Assembly: GCF_001632365.1 (NCBI RefSeq)
Contig: NW_024468510.1
Coordinates: 312,310 to 376,309 of the forward strand
Direction of reading: 5' to 3'
Length of the DNA: 64,000 nt
DNA from: Laetiporus sulphureus 93-53
Lineage: Eukaryota; Basidiomycota; Agaricomycetes; Polyporales; Laetiporaceae
Shown: in pieces, positions 1-11,800 of the stretch
How positions within the stretch are numbered: the stretch's first letter is position 1
Layout: each line of letters starts with the position of its first letter
Notes under the pieces: generated by a model
Told to the model about the DNA's origin: nothing
The model's database searches: none
Seen by the model: only the letters and a program-made list of their open reading frames with translations
Translations under genes and position numbers: made by a program

Positions 1-1
1 T

Positions 2-2507
2 CCGGCCAAGAAGAAGAAAGAGAAGCCTCTCATCAAGACACCCATCCCGAATACGGATTGGTTACGCGTCGTGACCACAGAGGGAAACGTGTTCTATACG
101 CACAAGGTCGAGAAGAGGAGTGTGTGGACAGTGCCGGATGAGATCCGCGAGGCCGTCCAGGCGTTGGAACGTGAGGAGGCTGAACGACGCATCAGAGAAG
201 AGCAGGAAGCGAAGGAGAAGGTGGAGAAGAAGGCCAGGAGTGCGCAGGAAGAACAATTGAGAGAGGTCGAGAGGATAAAGTCAGAGGTGGAGGAGATGGT
301 TGGGAAGCGGAAGGCGGAAGAAGCGGTCCCGCTCAACGAAGTGGTGATCACGAAGAAGACAAAGATGGAAGGAGCGGATGAGGAAGAAGAAGAAGAGGAA
401 GAGAGCGAAGAGGAAGAAGAAGAAGAGTGGCAGCGAGAAGCCGCTGCACAACTCGCTGCGGAGGCAGAGGAGGAGAAGAAGAAGCAGGAGGAAGCGAAGA
501 AGTGGCAGGAGGAGCACGAGGAGGAGGAAGCAAAGAAAATGAAGGAAGCCGAAAAGGCTAAGGGACAACCGCAGATCAAAATGCCCGAACGGGTTGACCT
601 GTCTCTTGACGAAGCTAAGGCTCTGTTCAAAGTGAGCACACCCAGCGTTCGGTGGAATGGATACTGATATCAGCGCCTCACAGACCCTCCTGCGGGAGAA
701 GGACATCAACCCTCTTCACCCATGGGACACTTCTCTCCCGCTATTCATATCCGATCCGCGCTATGTCCTCCTGCCTTCGGTGTCGGCGAGGAAGGAGGCT
801 TTTGATGAATACTGCCGCGATCGCGCGCGCGAGCTCCGACAGTCCAACGTGAAGAAAGAGAAGGAGGTCGCAAATCCCAAGGAGGAGTTCGAGCGCCTTT
901 TGAGAGACGAGGTGAAAAGCACACGCATGAGCTGGACAGAGTGGCGAAGGCAATGGAAGAAGGACAGGCGGTTCTATGGGTGGGGGCGGGATGACAGAGA
1001 GCGGGAGAAACGCTTCAGGGAATATCTGAAAGAGCTAGGAGAAAGTAAGCGAGGAATGTCCGAGTCTGAATGCGAACGCTAATCATTTTACAGAGAAGCG
1101 CGCTGCTGCTCAGAATGCGGAGGCGGAATTCTTCGCTCTTATCAGAGAGACTGGTATCGCGAAACTGGGCGCAGCGTGGAAAGAAGTAGGACGGTCATTT
1201 ACAATTCTCTTCTGCAAATCTCATGTCGAAGATACACAGGTGAAACGAAAGATTGTTGAAGACGTGCGGTATGGTGCTGTTGGTTCCTCGTCATTGCGCG
1301 AGGAGCTCTTCAACACGTACTTGAAAGCTCACGGCGCAGATGCAACGCCAGAGCCAATTCCAAACAAGGAAGCTGACGAGTCGGTCCACAATCTGTCCCA
1401 AGATAGTCATATGCCAGAAGAAGAAGACGCAGAGCGTGAACGAAAGAAACGCGAGAGGAAAGAACGTGCTGTGCAGGATCGAGAACAGAGGGTCAGGGCG
1501 GAGCGCAGCAAGGTGGAAGCCGACATTGATCGCTCAAGGATGGGTTTGAACAAAGAGGAAGGCGAGCTGGAGTTCAGGTGCGCCGCGTGTCTTGCGAGTT
1601 CTCTGCGCAGTTGCTAGGCGCCACTCACCAGAGACGTGTTCAATTTTGCAGGACAATGCTTGTCGATGCAATCAGAGACCCACAGGTACGAATCGTATTG
1701 GGGTTGAAACTGATCATTAACCATGCATGTCTCGTGTATTCGCTTTTGTAGATGACCTGGGATGCCGCGCTCCCACAACTTAGGACCGATCCTCGTTTCA
1801 CACTTTCACCTCTACCGCTGAACCAGCAAATTCATATATTCCACGCTCACGTTGCGGCATTGCGATCCAAGTACCTGGACAGCCTGCACGCCTTATTCGC
1901 ATCGCATTCTCCTTCACTCGCATCGCCCTTCACGGATCTCCCCGTCTCTTCCCTTGTCGCTTCGCAGCCTGCCACAAAGCTCGGCTTTGACGTCGAACAA
2001 ATCGAGCAGGAATACGATAAGTGGCAGCGGCAGCGGACGCACGAGGCGCGACTTGCATTTGATCAGATGCTCAGCGAGAATGCATTTATCGAGTTCTGGG
2101 GCCGGCTCGGCAAAATTGGCGGCAAGGGTGTGGACGAGGGTATTAAGGCGGATGACCTCGGCGACAACGCGGAAGAGGAGCAGGTGGACATGAAGGCTCT
2201 CGCGAAAAACGTAGATCTGAACGAGATAGTGAAGGTGCTAAAGGTGAGTGTTGTGTGCTCACGGAACACGGATGTGGATGGCACCGCAGAAGCATGCGGA
2301 GGCGTGAACTTACGATGATGATGGTTGCCAACAGAATGACAAGCGGTATTTGATTTTTGACCACATCCCAGAGGAGCGGGAACGGTGGCTGCGGGTGAGC
2401 ACTGCTGCCCAGGTTCTATAAGCTGCACTTAGGTTTATGCTGATTCATTGACATAGGATTATCTGGCACAGCTGCCGCCGCCGAAGCTATCAGTTCACGT
2501 TTCATAG
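2..2507 (+). CDS. WW/FF-domain splicing or transcription-elongation factor (Urn1/TCERG1-like), 5' partial
   Basis: The reading frame is open from base 2, so the N terminus lies outside the window. It opens with a WW domain (TDWLRVV...FYTHK...SVW..P), followed by a Lys/Glu-rich linker with a long acidic run. FF-type repeats follow: one starting near DEAKALFKTLLREK and ending at DPRYVLLPS, another with WKEVKRKIVEDVRY, a third with MTWDAALPQLRTDPRF, and a last one ending in NDKRYLIFDHIPEERERW. Introns are short: the first starts with gtgagc after LFK and ends before TLLRE, and others split AWKE/VKRK, EFR/TML and VLK/NDK. The stop is at 2505-2507. WW plus FF repeats is the architecture of TCERG1/CA150 and yeast Urn1, which link the spliceosome to the RNA polymerase II CTD. 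Prp40 is an alternative, but it has two WW domains. The role is inferred from domains only. Confidence 0.85.
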
Positions 2508-3593
2508 TTGGACTCTGGCCTTATTAGCTGTATGTGCCCCAGGCCGACTCATTACGACAGCTGAATCACTATTATGGAATCATCGGATGTCAGGCTGTGT
2601 CAGACTCTGGTCAGAACATCCGGCCGGCATATTGGAGATGAAACCAGTGACTGGAGTGGAGCCAGCCGTTAGTTTGTTTCCTCGCGCGACGCACAGTGTT
2701 ACTCGTCTCAGTTGAGTCGCAGTTCCCATCAGTATTATGTTCCTTCGTAAGTGACACGACTGCCCTTTGAAATGTGCTTGTCCCCTGTCCCCCAGCACGA
2801 AGATGACCGTCTTCAAGTTCCAGAGCGGGACGAACGCATGAACTTTGATTCCGGCGAGCGGGCGCTGATCAAAGGAAATGATCGACGGTATCACATTAGC
2901 CAAATCTGACAGCTGACACTTGCCACCAATCCCAACTAGCGGCTACAGTCTATCTTCACCGTCTGCCTGTTGCATCATTTGCTGACACTCCCGTCAGTCG
3001 ACGCGGACAATGAAACCTAGCTGTGACAGCGGTTCAGATTCGTGCCACCGGGATCTCGTATCGAACTGCCTCATATCCGAGCCCGACAAAGCGGGGTTCC
3101 TGAGCGTGAAGTCATTGCCGTTGCACTTGACCTAATATTGAACCAGTGACTGTGGTACACAGCTTCCCGTCATCTCCGCTGGGAATCCATGAACGTGGCT
3201 CCCTCATTGTAGTCTCATAGATGCTGGCCCTTTCCGAGCACTTCCGCCACGATATATTCCTGTGCTCCTTTGATAGAGAAGGACTAGTTCCGAGCGGCAT
3301 GCGTATTCCGAGCCACGAACCGTACCGACTGCTCAGACCGCAATCCCCACGACCTTGACATCCCGAAGACAAATATGGCTAGTGGCTCTCATTTTGCCAG
3401 ACGCCTATGCTGCTCGCTGGTAACGTTGCTGCCGGGTTCATACGCGGTCAAAGTTCCGGATCCGCCCCCGCCTCCCTTACCCCCTGCCCCGACTCGGATT
3501 ATGGAACACATTGCGGTTCCGCAGGGGCTGTGCTTGACTCGTGCTTATTTGTATCACGCTGCGCCCAGCGTCCCAGTTTCTCATTCGGATAAG
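2508..3593. other. Intergenic stretch, no supported gene
   Basis: Open frames here are short and lack recognisable motifs or splice-consistent continuation. It separates the WW/FF gene from the peroxygenase promoter. I saw no repeat, tRNA or transposon end. Confidence 0.6.
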
Positions 3594-3599
3594 TATATA
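3594..3599 (+). promoter_or_regulatory. TATA box of the peroxygenase gene
   Basis: The sequence aagtatataaac lies about 60 nt before the chosen ATG at 3659. A start site about 30 nt downstream of the TATA box would fall after the alternative in-frame ATG at 3611, which favours the 3659 start. Confidence 0.5.
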
Positions 3600-3658
3600 A
3601 ACACTAGCCGATGCTGGTGCAGTCCTCCATCAAAATAACACCTCGCCTGGACCACAAT

Positions 3659-4495
3659 ATGCAAACCAACCACATTCACGCCTCTCTTCCTTCGTCAAAT
3701 ACATCTCCTGCCTCAGTCTCAAATATGCATATTGACCATGACTACGTTTGCCCTCCTCCGGGAGCTAGCCGTTCGCCCTGCCCGGCATTGAATGCGTTGG
3801 CGAACCACAATTACTTGTGAGCTCTCTTCCGCTTCCTTGCAACGCTTTTTGGTCTAACATTAAAACCTTGCCGTAGACCACATGACGGTCGCAGAATCAG
3901 CATCCCTCAATTGGTCCGTGCCCTTACTAGTGTCTACAGCCTTTCCTTCCCGCTTGCGATCATCCTCGCCGTGGTCGGCGTTTTCAAGTGCGGAGGCTGG
4001 TGGCACATCGATCTTCACGATCTCGCCAAGCATAACGCAATTGAGCATGATGGGTCCCTGACACACGATGACACTCCCCGCGGAAGCACGTTCGCCCCGA
4101 TCGAAGTGGACAGCAAGCTTGTGCACCAGCTGCTATCGGTCTCGCCCTGCGAGTGGCTGACACTTTCCGACTTTGCCAAGGCACGCGCGGAACGAGATCA
4201 GCAGATGCAGACTCCTCTCGATGCATTGCACGCGGAGATTGCGAGGGGAGAAGCGGTTCTCACGATGGAGGTTTTGGGCCAGCATATTTCGCACAAACAT
4301 GCCGCAGATGTCGTGCACCACATGGTTACGGACGAACAAGGAGTTCCAAAGACATTTATCGAACAATGGTTCCAGGAAGAGAAGCTCCCAGATGGATGGA
4401 GGAGGCCAGCGACATCAGTGGGACTGTTCGAAGTGGCGATGAAGTCGAGATGGGTTGAGAAAGAAGTGCGCACGCTACGGACTAAGAATGCCTGA
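3659..4495 (+). CDS. Short-type heme-thiolate peroxidase (unspecific peroxygenase/chloroperoxidase family)
   Basis: Two exons (3659-3816, 3877-4495) give 258 residues. Exon 1 ends in the heme-cysteine motif SPCPALNALANHNYL, where the Cys of PCP is the axial heme ligand. Exon 2 continues PHDGRRISIPQL and carries the DLAKHNAIEHDGSL segment, the EHD...S signature of short peroxygenases (magnesium site and heme pocket). Length fits the short family of about 230-270 residues. These enzymes use hydrogen peroxide to oxygenate or halogenate organic substrates. Unlike characterised secreted members, the N terminus (MQTNHIHASLPS) shows no signal peptide. An alternative in-frame ATG at 3611 does not add one either, so an intracellular location or a missed upstream exon is possible. 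Intron 3817-3876 has gtgagc/gtag borders. Confidence 0.88.
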
Positions 4496-4930
4496 TGAAA
4501 ACTTTGACCTGTTTCACCCTGTGCATGTAATCGTATCTCGTATCCATTTGTGTGTTATCAATCACAGTCTGTTGACATCCAATTTGAACGGATTCAAGGC
4601 GAGCGCACGCCGCATTGCTTAATCGATAGACGCTCAAATCCCCTGATCTCGAATTTGTACTCACGCTCGCATACACCATTCAACCATCCGCTCCCCACGG
4701 GGCGCTGCATCAGGCGGTCTCACGAAACGGTCACGATACGTGAATCGTAGTCTCGAAGATGGGCTTGTTCGTGGACTTGGTCACGTTGAGCGACACCTAA
4801 GACATCTTGACCTTGCTCGCCTGACTGTGGTAATTGATTAGCTTGCGACAGGAAGGATTACTTATATTCCTGCCGAGCAAAGGCCCACGGGGTGCCGATG
4901 ACTTTGCAACGCACGATTAAAACCGCCCCG
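4496..4930. other. Intergenic between peroxygenase and permease unit
   Basis: No full gene. On the minus strand around 4745-4795 there is a short coding-like end (NVTKSTNKPIFETTIHVS then stop). It could be the tail of a lost gene, but it is too short to identify. Confidence 0.35.
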
Positions 4931-5423
4931 GATTGACTCCAGTGGATACATCAAGGTGTCCGCAAATGATCATTGCGGCATAGGCCCCGAAGGCACTGCG
5001 AATGCACAAGCTGGTAGACCCTCATCGGCAATCATTCTTCTTGCGAGCACATCCCGTGCGTGCGATTATTGGGCTATACCGAGTGCGTGTCCATATTTCA
5101 TCCAGATACATCTTGCCATTCTACGATAAATCATCAGTCACACGGATATCTGCAGGCCCCCTCATGCCCCTCAGCCAATAACAGCCCGCCTGTCTGAGTG
5201 TGTAATCGCTTTCTCGCCCTTCGCGGCATATAATTGACGAATACGTAGCAGATCATGGGGCAGAGAAGCCAGGAACATTTATTTGTATCGCAGACTCAAT
5301 CCACACCTGTGACCGCCCGACGTGGTTGATTGCTCGTCCGCGGCGTGTCAGTATTCAGGAGCTGCCGCCATACTTGATACCCGCGCTTACGACGGCAACA
5401 CCGTATAGGCTCACCGTGTCTCT

Positions 5424-5431
5424 GATATATA
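5424..5431 (+). promoter_or_regulatory. TATA box of permease copy 1
   Basis: The sequence tctgatatatagaggg sits 105 nt before the ATG at 5536. The matching position upstream of copy 2 (near 9250) reads tcttgcgagcaagc and has no TATA element. Confidence 0.5.
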
Positions 5432-5535
5432 GAGGGACGGACAAGCAGCAGTTGGACGTGTGATCGGGGCTCTTCTTTTCACGACTGTCTCCCTTCCACC
5501 TTCCCCTTTTCTACCTGTCCTCTCCCACCAGCATC

Positions 5536-8095
5536 ATGATTCCCGTAGAGGAGAAACCTGTTGAAGAGGTCGTGGTTTTGACGGAGAGCCTCGAGAGTGA
5601 AGATCGGCGCATGACGCACAGGGTGCTCTGGAAGCTAGATCTTCACGTCCTCCCTCCATTGGCCCTTGTATGTGGTCATTCTCCCCCTTCATAGCGTCTC
5701 AATCAATGCGCGAACAGCTATGGCTTGCAAATTTTGTCGACAGAACGAATGTAGGGAACGCGAGGTAAATTCATCGTCATCTATCCACAACACCAATTCT
5801 CACTTTGCGATAGAATTGCAGGTCTCGCGACAGACCTTCATCTTCAAGGGATTCAATTCAACACGGCACTCGCAGGTCAGCTATTGTTCATTTCATTCCA
5901 AGCCATTGACGTTCACTGACTGCTGCTCAGTCTTCTATGTTTCGTGAGTTGTGGGAGCTTTCAGCCTACAAATGCTGATTGCATTCACGTCAAGATACAT
6001 CCTGGTTGAATTGCGTCAGCATCTCCTCTCCTGGCAGAATGTCACAATGCTGACTCCCTTACAGCGTCCAACTGGGTCCTCAAGAAGATGAAGCCCAGCC
6101 GTTGGCTGCCTATCCTCGTCACTGTCTGGGGTATGGTTACAACGCTGAGCGGACTGGTCCAGAGTTTCCGTGGTCTTGTCGCAATCCGATTTTTCCTCGG
6201 GATGTGTGAGGGTGGCTTGCTGCCCGGTATCGTGCGTATTTCCGATATAAGGGTGTCCACGCCAACGGATTAATTCACTTGCATAGATGCTCTACCTGAG
6301 CACATTGTACAAACGGCATGAACTTCAACAGCGGTGCGCCTTTCTGAATATATGCTCTATTTTCGACCTTATCGTGAACTTGCTGAATTCCTGCAGGGTT
6401 GGCATCTTCTATGCATCTAGCTCCTTGGCTGGCGCTTTTGGAGGTTCGTATTTCCAATTCTTGTGTCATTGACCACTTGAAGCTGGTCGCTGACGAATGG
6501 ATCAGGTCTTCTGGCATTGGGTATTGAGAAGATGGACGGAATTGGTAACCTGGCCGGTTGGCGGTGGATCTTCATTATCGAGGGTCTTGTCACGATTTGT
6601 TTGGCACTCGGATCGATCATCTTCCTGCCCGCTGATTTGAGCTCGGTCAAATTCTTCACGGAGGAGGAGACAGTGTTTGCTTGTATGTCGCGATAGTTCC
6701 TAATCAGAGACATGTGGCATCTAAGCTGACACTTGCTATACATACAGTACACCGCTTCCGCAAGTCACACGCCATGACCAGCAGTGCACCACAGTCGGAA
6801 CCGTCTCAGCGCATCAATGACATCGCGGAACCCGAGAAGGGAACCGACGTACAGGTGGCGACGACTACTGTGGAGAGCACGGCGCCCGCCGTGTTCCAGG
6901 AGGATGAGACGTTTGAGTGGTACGAAGTCATCCGAGGTGGGCGATTTTTGAGTTTGCAGAGAAAGAACTAAACTGATCAGCTGAACACTGCAGGTGTTAA
7001 GGAGCCACAGGTGTGGATGTCGTCAATGTCATACTTAGGCATCGCTGTCAGCGTGGATTCCTTTTCGCTGTTCCTGTGGGTCATGATCTCTTGCGTAATA
7101 CATTTCGTGAAGACCTGACTCTCTACCATCAGACCTACTATCATATCAGGCCTTGGATACTCCGGTGGCGCGGCGCAACTGCATACGGTCCCACCCTATG
7201 TACCGGCTGTGGCCCTGACCGTAGTGGTTGCGGTACTCAGCGACAAGCTGAAAATGCGAGGCCCATTCATCCTGATGTTCCTGCCCGTATCTATGGCTGG
7301 TTAGTGTTTTTCGTGCGATGTTGTCCAGTGGTCTTCACGCATGTCCACATCAGGTTACGTTCTCGCGATTGCGGCTAAGGTCAGCACGTTATGGCGACAG
7401 TGGAAATATTCAACGTGTTCACATCGTTTTATGTTCAGAATGATACGCAGCGGTATGCAGCAGGTAGAACGCCATCTTGTTTGAAGAACATGTTATGCTC
7501 ATGACGTTCTCTTGTCAAGTGTTTTTGATGGCAGCTGGCATGTGTGTGCCGGTCCATCTTATCTGGACTTCATGATATGCTAATCAAGAGATCGTTGATA
7601 TCAAGCTATCCGTGCGGGCCTTGCATCCTGTCAATCCTTCCCAACAACAGCGCCGGTCATTACAAGAAAGCAACAACCGTGGCGTTGCAGCTCGCCCTTG
7701 CTAATACCGGGTGAGCACTTGTGAACATTACATCCGTATGAATGGGAGCTCAGTGACGGTGTCCGCTCGCAGAGGCTTCATCGCTACATTCACCTACACT
7801 GACGAGCAGCAGCCGAAATATGTCAAGGGTCATAGCATTACACTGGGGTTCGTTATTATGGCATGGTTCGCCATGCTCGCGAACGTGTGAGTTTCATTCG
7901 ATTCGTGGCTCAGTAAATGAGACACAGATGAAACTTAATTGCATGTCGCACAGGCTTTATTGCATGTGGGAGAACAGGGCTCGAGCGGCTGGCCTTCGCC
8001 AGGACAATATCGCGAAGTACCAGGAGCTGTGGGATTCTGGGAAGACGAGGGCTCCGATCGGGGACCGTCATCCCGACTTCCGCTTCACACTGTGA
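5536..8095 (+). CDS. MFS permease, allantoate/DAL5 (anion:cation symporter) family, copy 1
   Basis: Eighteen exons give about 527 residues, with many exons of only 15-60 nt (for example VFYVS and YILVEL). The first transmembrane region carries LWLANFVDRTNVGNAR, the family hallmark after helix 1. The cytoplasmic loop motif RWLPILVTVWGMVTTL and the helix 4-5 region RFFLGMCEGGLLPGI follow. Helix 7 holds FLPTIISGLGYSGGAAQL, and helix 10-11 holds NNSAGHYKKATTVALQLA, the DAL5-type signature. A long loop (about residues 238-301) with acidic and Thr/Ser-rich sequence separates the two six-helix bundles. Family members import small anions such as allantoate, nicotinate or sugar acids across the plasma membrane; the substrate cannot be read here. 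All splice joins keep frame, including gtgtgt before ctatccg. The neighbouring galactanase suggests, but does not show, a nutrient role. Confidence 0.9.
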
Positions 8096-8121
8096 TTGTC
8101 ATTTTACGAGGAACTGCCTCG

Positions 8122-8690
8122 ATGCCTTTGAACCCTGCACTATGCTGTATCATTAATGATGTAGGAAGAAGTGCCAAGCATGTTAGCTGGATTGTTGTAG
8201 TTGTAACAAGGGACGCCATCGCTTCGCTCCGGCAGGAGAAGGTGTAAGACGCTATAAATAGATCGACTTAAATTTTGACTAAGTGATCTATCATGTAAAC
8301 ATTGCTGTTGCCTCAAAGTAATAGCATGCGAGTGATGCCGTATCCTGAGTCCTGACACTGGCAGTTTTAGATGCATGCCTGATTGATGAAGCATAAGATC
8401 ACAGGAAACGGCCCAAGCTGAAAGGCAGAAAGAAAGAGGAGCATGAAGCGGAGGCCAAAGCATACAGTAATGTGGGCAGATGATTATTAAACAGTGGTGA
8501 TCACTTGTTGGCAGAGACGAAGATGAGCGCGACAAAGAGCAGGAAGGACGATAAGGAGATAAGCCCATCCGGGTCCAGACAAAAAGAAGGACAGTGGGGA
8601 GGTAGGGTGGCTAGGGAGACAAACAGAGGCAAATGAAAATGGGCACCGATCGCGAAATGACCCAGCGAACTATTCGGATGCCTCAATTTG
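8122..8690. other. Intergenic stretch after permease copy 1
   Basis: The first 90 nt resemble the region after copy 2 (11968-12060); the rest is specific to unit A. A TATA-like gctataaatag lies near 8251 with no gene obvious downstream. No coding region is supported. Confidence 0.5.
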
Positions 8691-8747
8691 TGTATACACT
8701 ACAATCTCGTACATATCCTCTGCATAGTCTATACTAGCACGAGCGTG

Positions 8748-8835
8748 TCAGTCGATGGGCTCTCCACGATGAAACTGACTGGATTGATCGACGCCGATGA
8801 GATTGGTATTTGTCCCTTCTCCGACATAAGTAAAA
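8748..8835 (-). pseudogene. 3'-terminal remnant of a GH43 galactanase gene
   Basis: On the minus strand this reads GEGTNTNLIGVDQSSQF. It matches the end of the intact GH43 protein at 12344-12415 (EEGTNTILIGAGQSSSF), and flanking non-coding sequence (tgtatacactacaatctcgtacatatcc) is shared too. The original stop codon is lost, so the frame runs on seven more codons to a stop at 8748. Nothing upstream of this tail is present. It is the scar of the tandem duplication: when unit A was copied it carried only the last coding bases of the neighbouring gene. Confidence 0.8.
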
Positions 8836-8846
8836 CAGTCCTGGCA

Positions 8847-11800
8847 GATTGACTCCAATGGATACCTCAAGGCGTACTGCAAATGATCATTGTGGTAAAG
8901 GTCAAGAAGGCACTGATGATACTGCGAATGCACAAGCGGACAGGCCCTCATGGGCAACCATTCTTCTTGCGAGCACATTCCGTGCATGCGATTATTGGAC
9001 TATACCGAGTGCATGTCCATTTTGAATCCGGATACGTATCGCCACTCGACGATGATTCATCAGTCACGCAGATATCTCCAGGCTCCCCTTAGCCAATAGC
9101 GGTCAGCCTGTGTGAGTGCATTATCCTTCTCTCACCCTCTGCGGCATACAAGTGACGAATACGTAGCAGATCATGGGGCAGAGAAGCCAGGGACATTTGG
9201 TCATAATAGTATTCGTATTGCAGAAACACCGCATACGCTCACCGCATCTCTTGCGAGCAAGCACTGGCAGCAGTTGGACGTGTGGTCAGAGTTCTTCTTT
9301 TCACGACTGTCTCCCTTCCCACCTTCCCCTTCTCTACCTGTCCTCTCCCTCCAATATCATGGTCCCGATAGAGGAGAAACCTGTCCATGAGGTCGTGGTC
9401 TCCACTGAAAGTCTCGAGGGTGAAAATTGGCGCATGACGCGCAGGGTGCTCTGGAAGCTAGATCTTCATGTCCTCCCTCCGTTGACACTTGTAATTGGTC
9501 ATGTTCCACATTTGATAGCGTCCCAACTGATGCGCGAATAGCTATGGCTTGCAAATTTCGTCGACCGAACGAATGTAGGGAATGCGAGGTAGATTCATAG
9601 TCATCTATCCACAACACCAACTCTCACTTTGCGCTAGAATTGCAGGTCTCTCGACAGACCTTCACCTTCAGGGCACTCAATTCAATACGGCACTCGCAGG
9701 TCAGCTATTATTCATTCCGCACCCAATGGTATTAACTGACTTCTACTCACCTGTTCAGTCTTCTATGTTTCGTGAGTCATTGGATGGACTTTTTATCCCA
9801 CAAATGCCCATTTCATTCACGTCAAGATACATCCTGGTTGGATTGCGTCGGTATCCCCCCTCTCCTGACAGAATGACACGATGCTGACTTCCCCCTTTCA
9901 GCGTCCAACTGGATCCTCAAGAAGATGAAGCCCAGCCGTTGGCTGCCTATCCTCGTCACTGTCTGGGGTATGGTAACAACGCTGAGCGGACTGGTCCAGA
10001 ATTTCCGTGGTCTTGTCGCAATCCGATTTTTCCTCGGGATGTGTGAGGGTGGCTTGCTGCCCGGTATCGTGCGTATTTCCGATATAAGGGTGTCCACGCC
10101 AACGGATTAATTCACTTGCATAGATGCTCTACCTGAGCACATTATACAAACGGCATGAACTCCAACAGCGGTGCGCCTTGTTGAATATATGCTCTATTTT
10201 GACCTTATCGTGGACTTCCCGAATTCTTGAAGGGTTGGCATCTTCTATGCATCTAGCTCCTTGGCTGGCGCTTTTGGAGGTTCGTATTTCCAATTCTTGT
10301 GTCATTGACCACTTGAAGCTGGTCGCTGACGAATGGATCAGGTCTTCTGGCATTGGGTATTGAGAAGATGGACGGAATTGGTAACCTGGCCGGTTGGCGG
10401 TGGATCTTCATTATCGAGGGTCTTGTCACGATTTGTTTGGCACTCGGATCGATCATCTTCCTGCCCGCTGATTTGAGCTCGGTCAAATTCTTCACGGAGG
10501 AGGAGACAGTGTTTGCTTGTATGTCGCGATAGTTCCTAATCAGAGACATGTGGCATCTAAGCTGACACTTGCTATACATACAGTACACCGCTTCCGCAAG
10601 TCACACGCCATGACCAGCAGTGCACCACAGTCGGAACCGTCTCAGCGCATCAATGACATCGCGGAACCCGAGAAGGGAACCGACGTACAGGTGGCGACGA
10701 CTACTGTGGAGAGCACGGCGCCCGCCGTGTTCCAGGAGGATGAGACGTTTGAGTGGTACGAAGTCATCCGAGGTGGGCGATTTTTGAGTTTGCAGAGAAA
10801 GAACTAAACTGATCAGCTGAACACTGCAGGTGTTAAGGAGCCACAGGTGTGGATGTCGTCAATGTCATACTTAGGCATCGCTGTCAGCGTGGATTCCTTT
10901 TCGCTGTTCCTGTGGGTCATGATCTCTTGCGTAATACATTTCGTGAAGACCTGACTCTCTACCATCAGACCTACTATCATATCAGGCCTTGGATACTCCG
11001 GTGGCGCGGCGCAACTGCATACGGTCCCACCCTATGTACCGGCTGTGGCCCTGACCGTAGTGGTTGCGGTACTCAGCGACAAGCTGAAAATGCGAGGCCC
11101 ATTCATCCTGATGTTCCTGCCCATATCCATGGCTGGTGAGTGTTTATCGTGCGATGTTGTCCGATACAGCGGTTTTCACGCACGTCTTTATCAGGTTACA
11201 TTCTCGCGATTGCGGCTAAGGTTAGCACGTTATGGCTACAGTAGGAAATATCCAACGCACTCACATCGTTTATGTTCAGAATGATACGCAGCGATATGTA
11301 GCAGGTAGAAAGCCATCTTGTTTGTAGAACGTGTTATTGCTCATGACGTTCTCTTGTCAAGTGTTTTTGATGGCAGCTGGCATGTGTGTGCCGGTTTATC
11401 TTATCTGGACTTCATGATATGCTAATCAAGAGATCGTTGATATCAAGCTATCCGTGCGGGCCTTGCATCCTGTCAATCCTTCCCAACAACAGCGCCGGTC
11501 ATTACAAGAAAGCAACAACCGTGGCATTGCAGCTCGCCGTCGCTAATACCGGGTGAGCACTTGTGAACATTGCATCCGTATGGATGGTAGCTCAGTGACG
11601 GTGTCCGCTCGCAGAGGCTTCGTCGCTACATTCACCTACACTGACGAGCAGCAGCCGAAATATGTCAAGGGCCATAGCATTTCCCTGGGGTTCGTTATTA
11701 TGGCATGGTTCGCCATGCTCGCGAACGTGTGAGTTTCATTCGATTCGTGGCTCAGTAAATGAGACACAGATGAAACTTAATTGCATGTCGCACAGGCTTT

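Larger units (their letters stand above)
4931..8846 (+). repeat. Tandem duplication unit A (permease copy 1 plus tail of a GH43 gene)
   Basis: The unit starts at gattgactcc (4931), and the same sequence restarts at 8847. Similarity to unit B runs through the promoter, the whole permease and the 3' untranslated region. It ends in a stretch (about 8690-8835) that matches the 3' end of the GH43 gene at 12262-12420. Identity is uneven: roughly 85% in the first exon but 100% over a central 892 bp. Confidence 0.85.

Noticed and set aside
94..639. Long antisense frames rich in Ser/Phe/Leu opposite the WW/FF gene
   Set aside because: They mirror the Glu/Lys-rich coding strand; no motifs or starts of their own.
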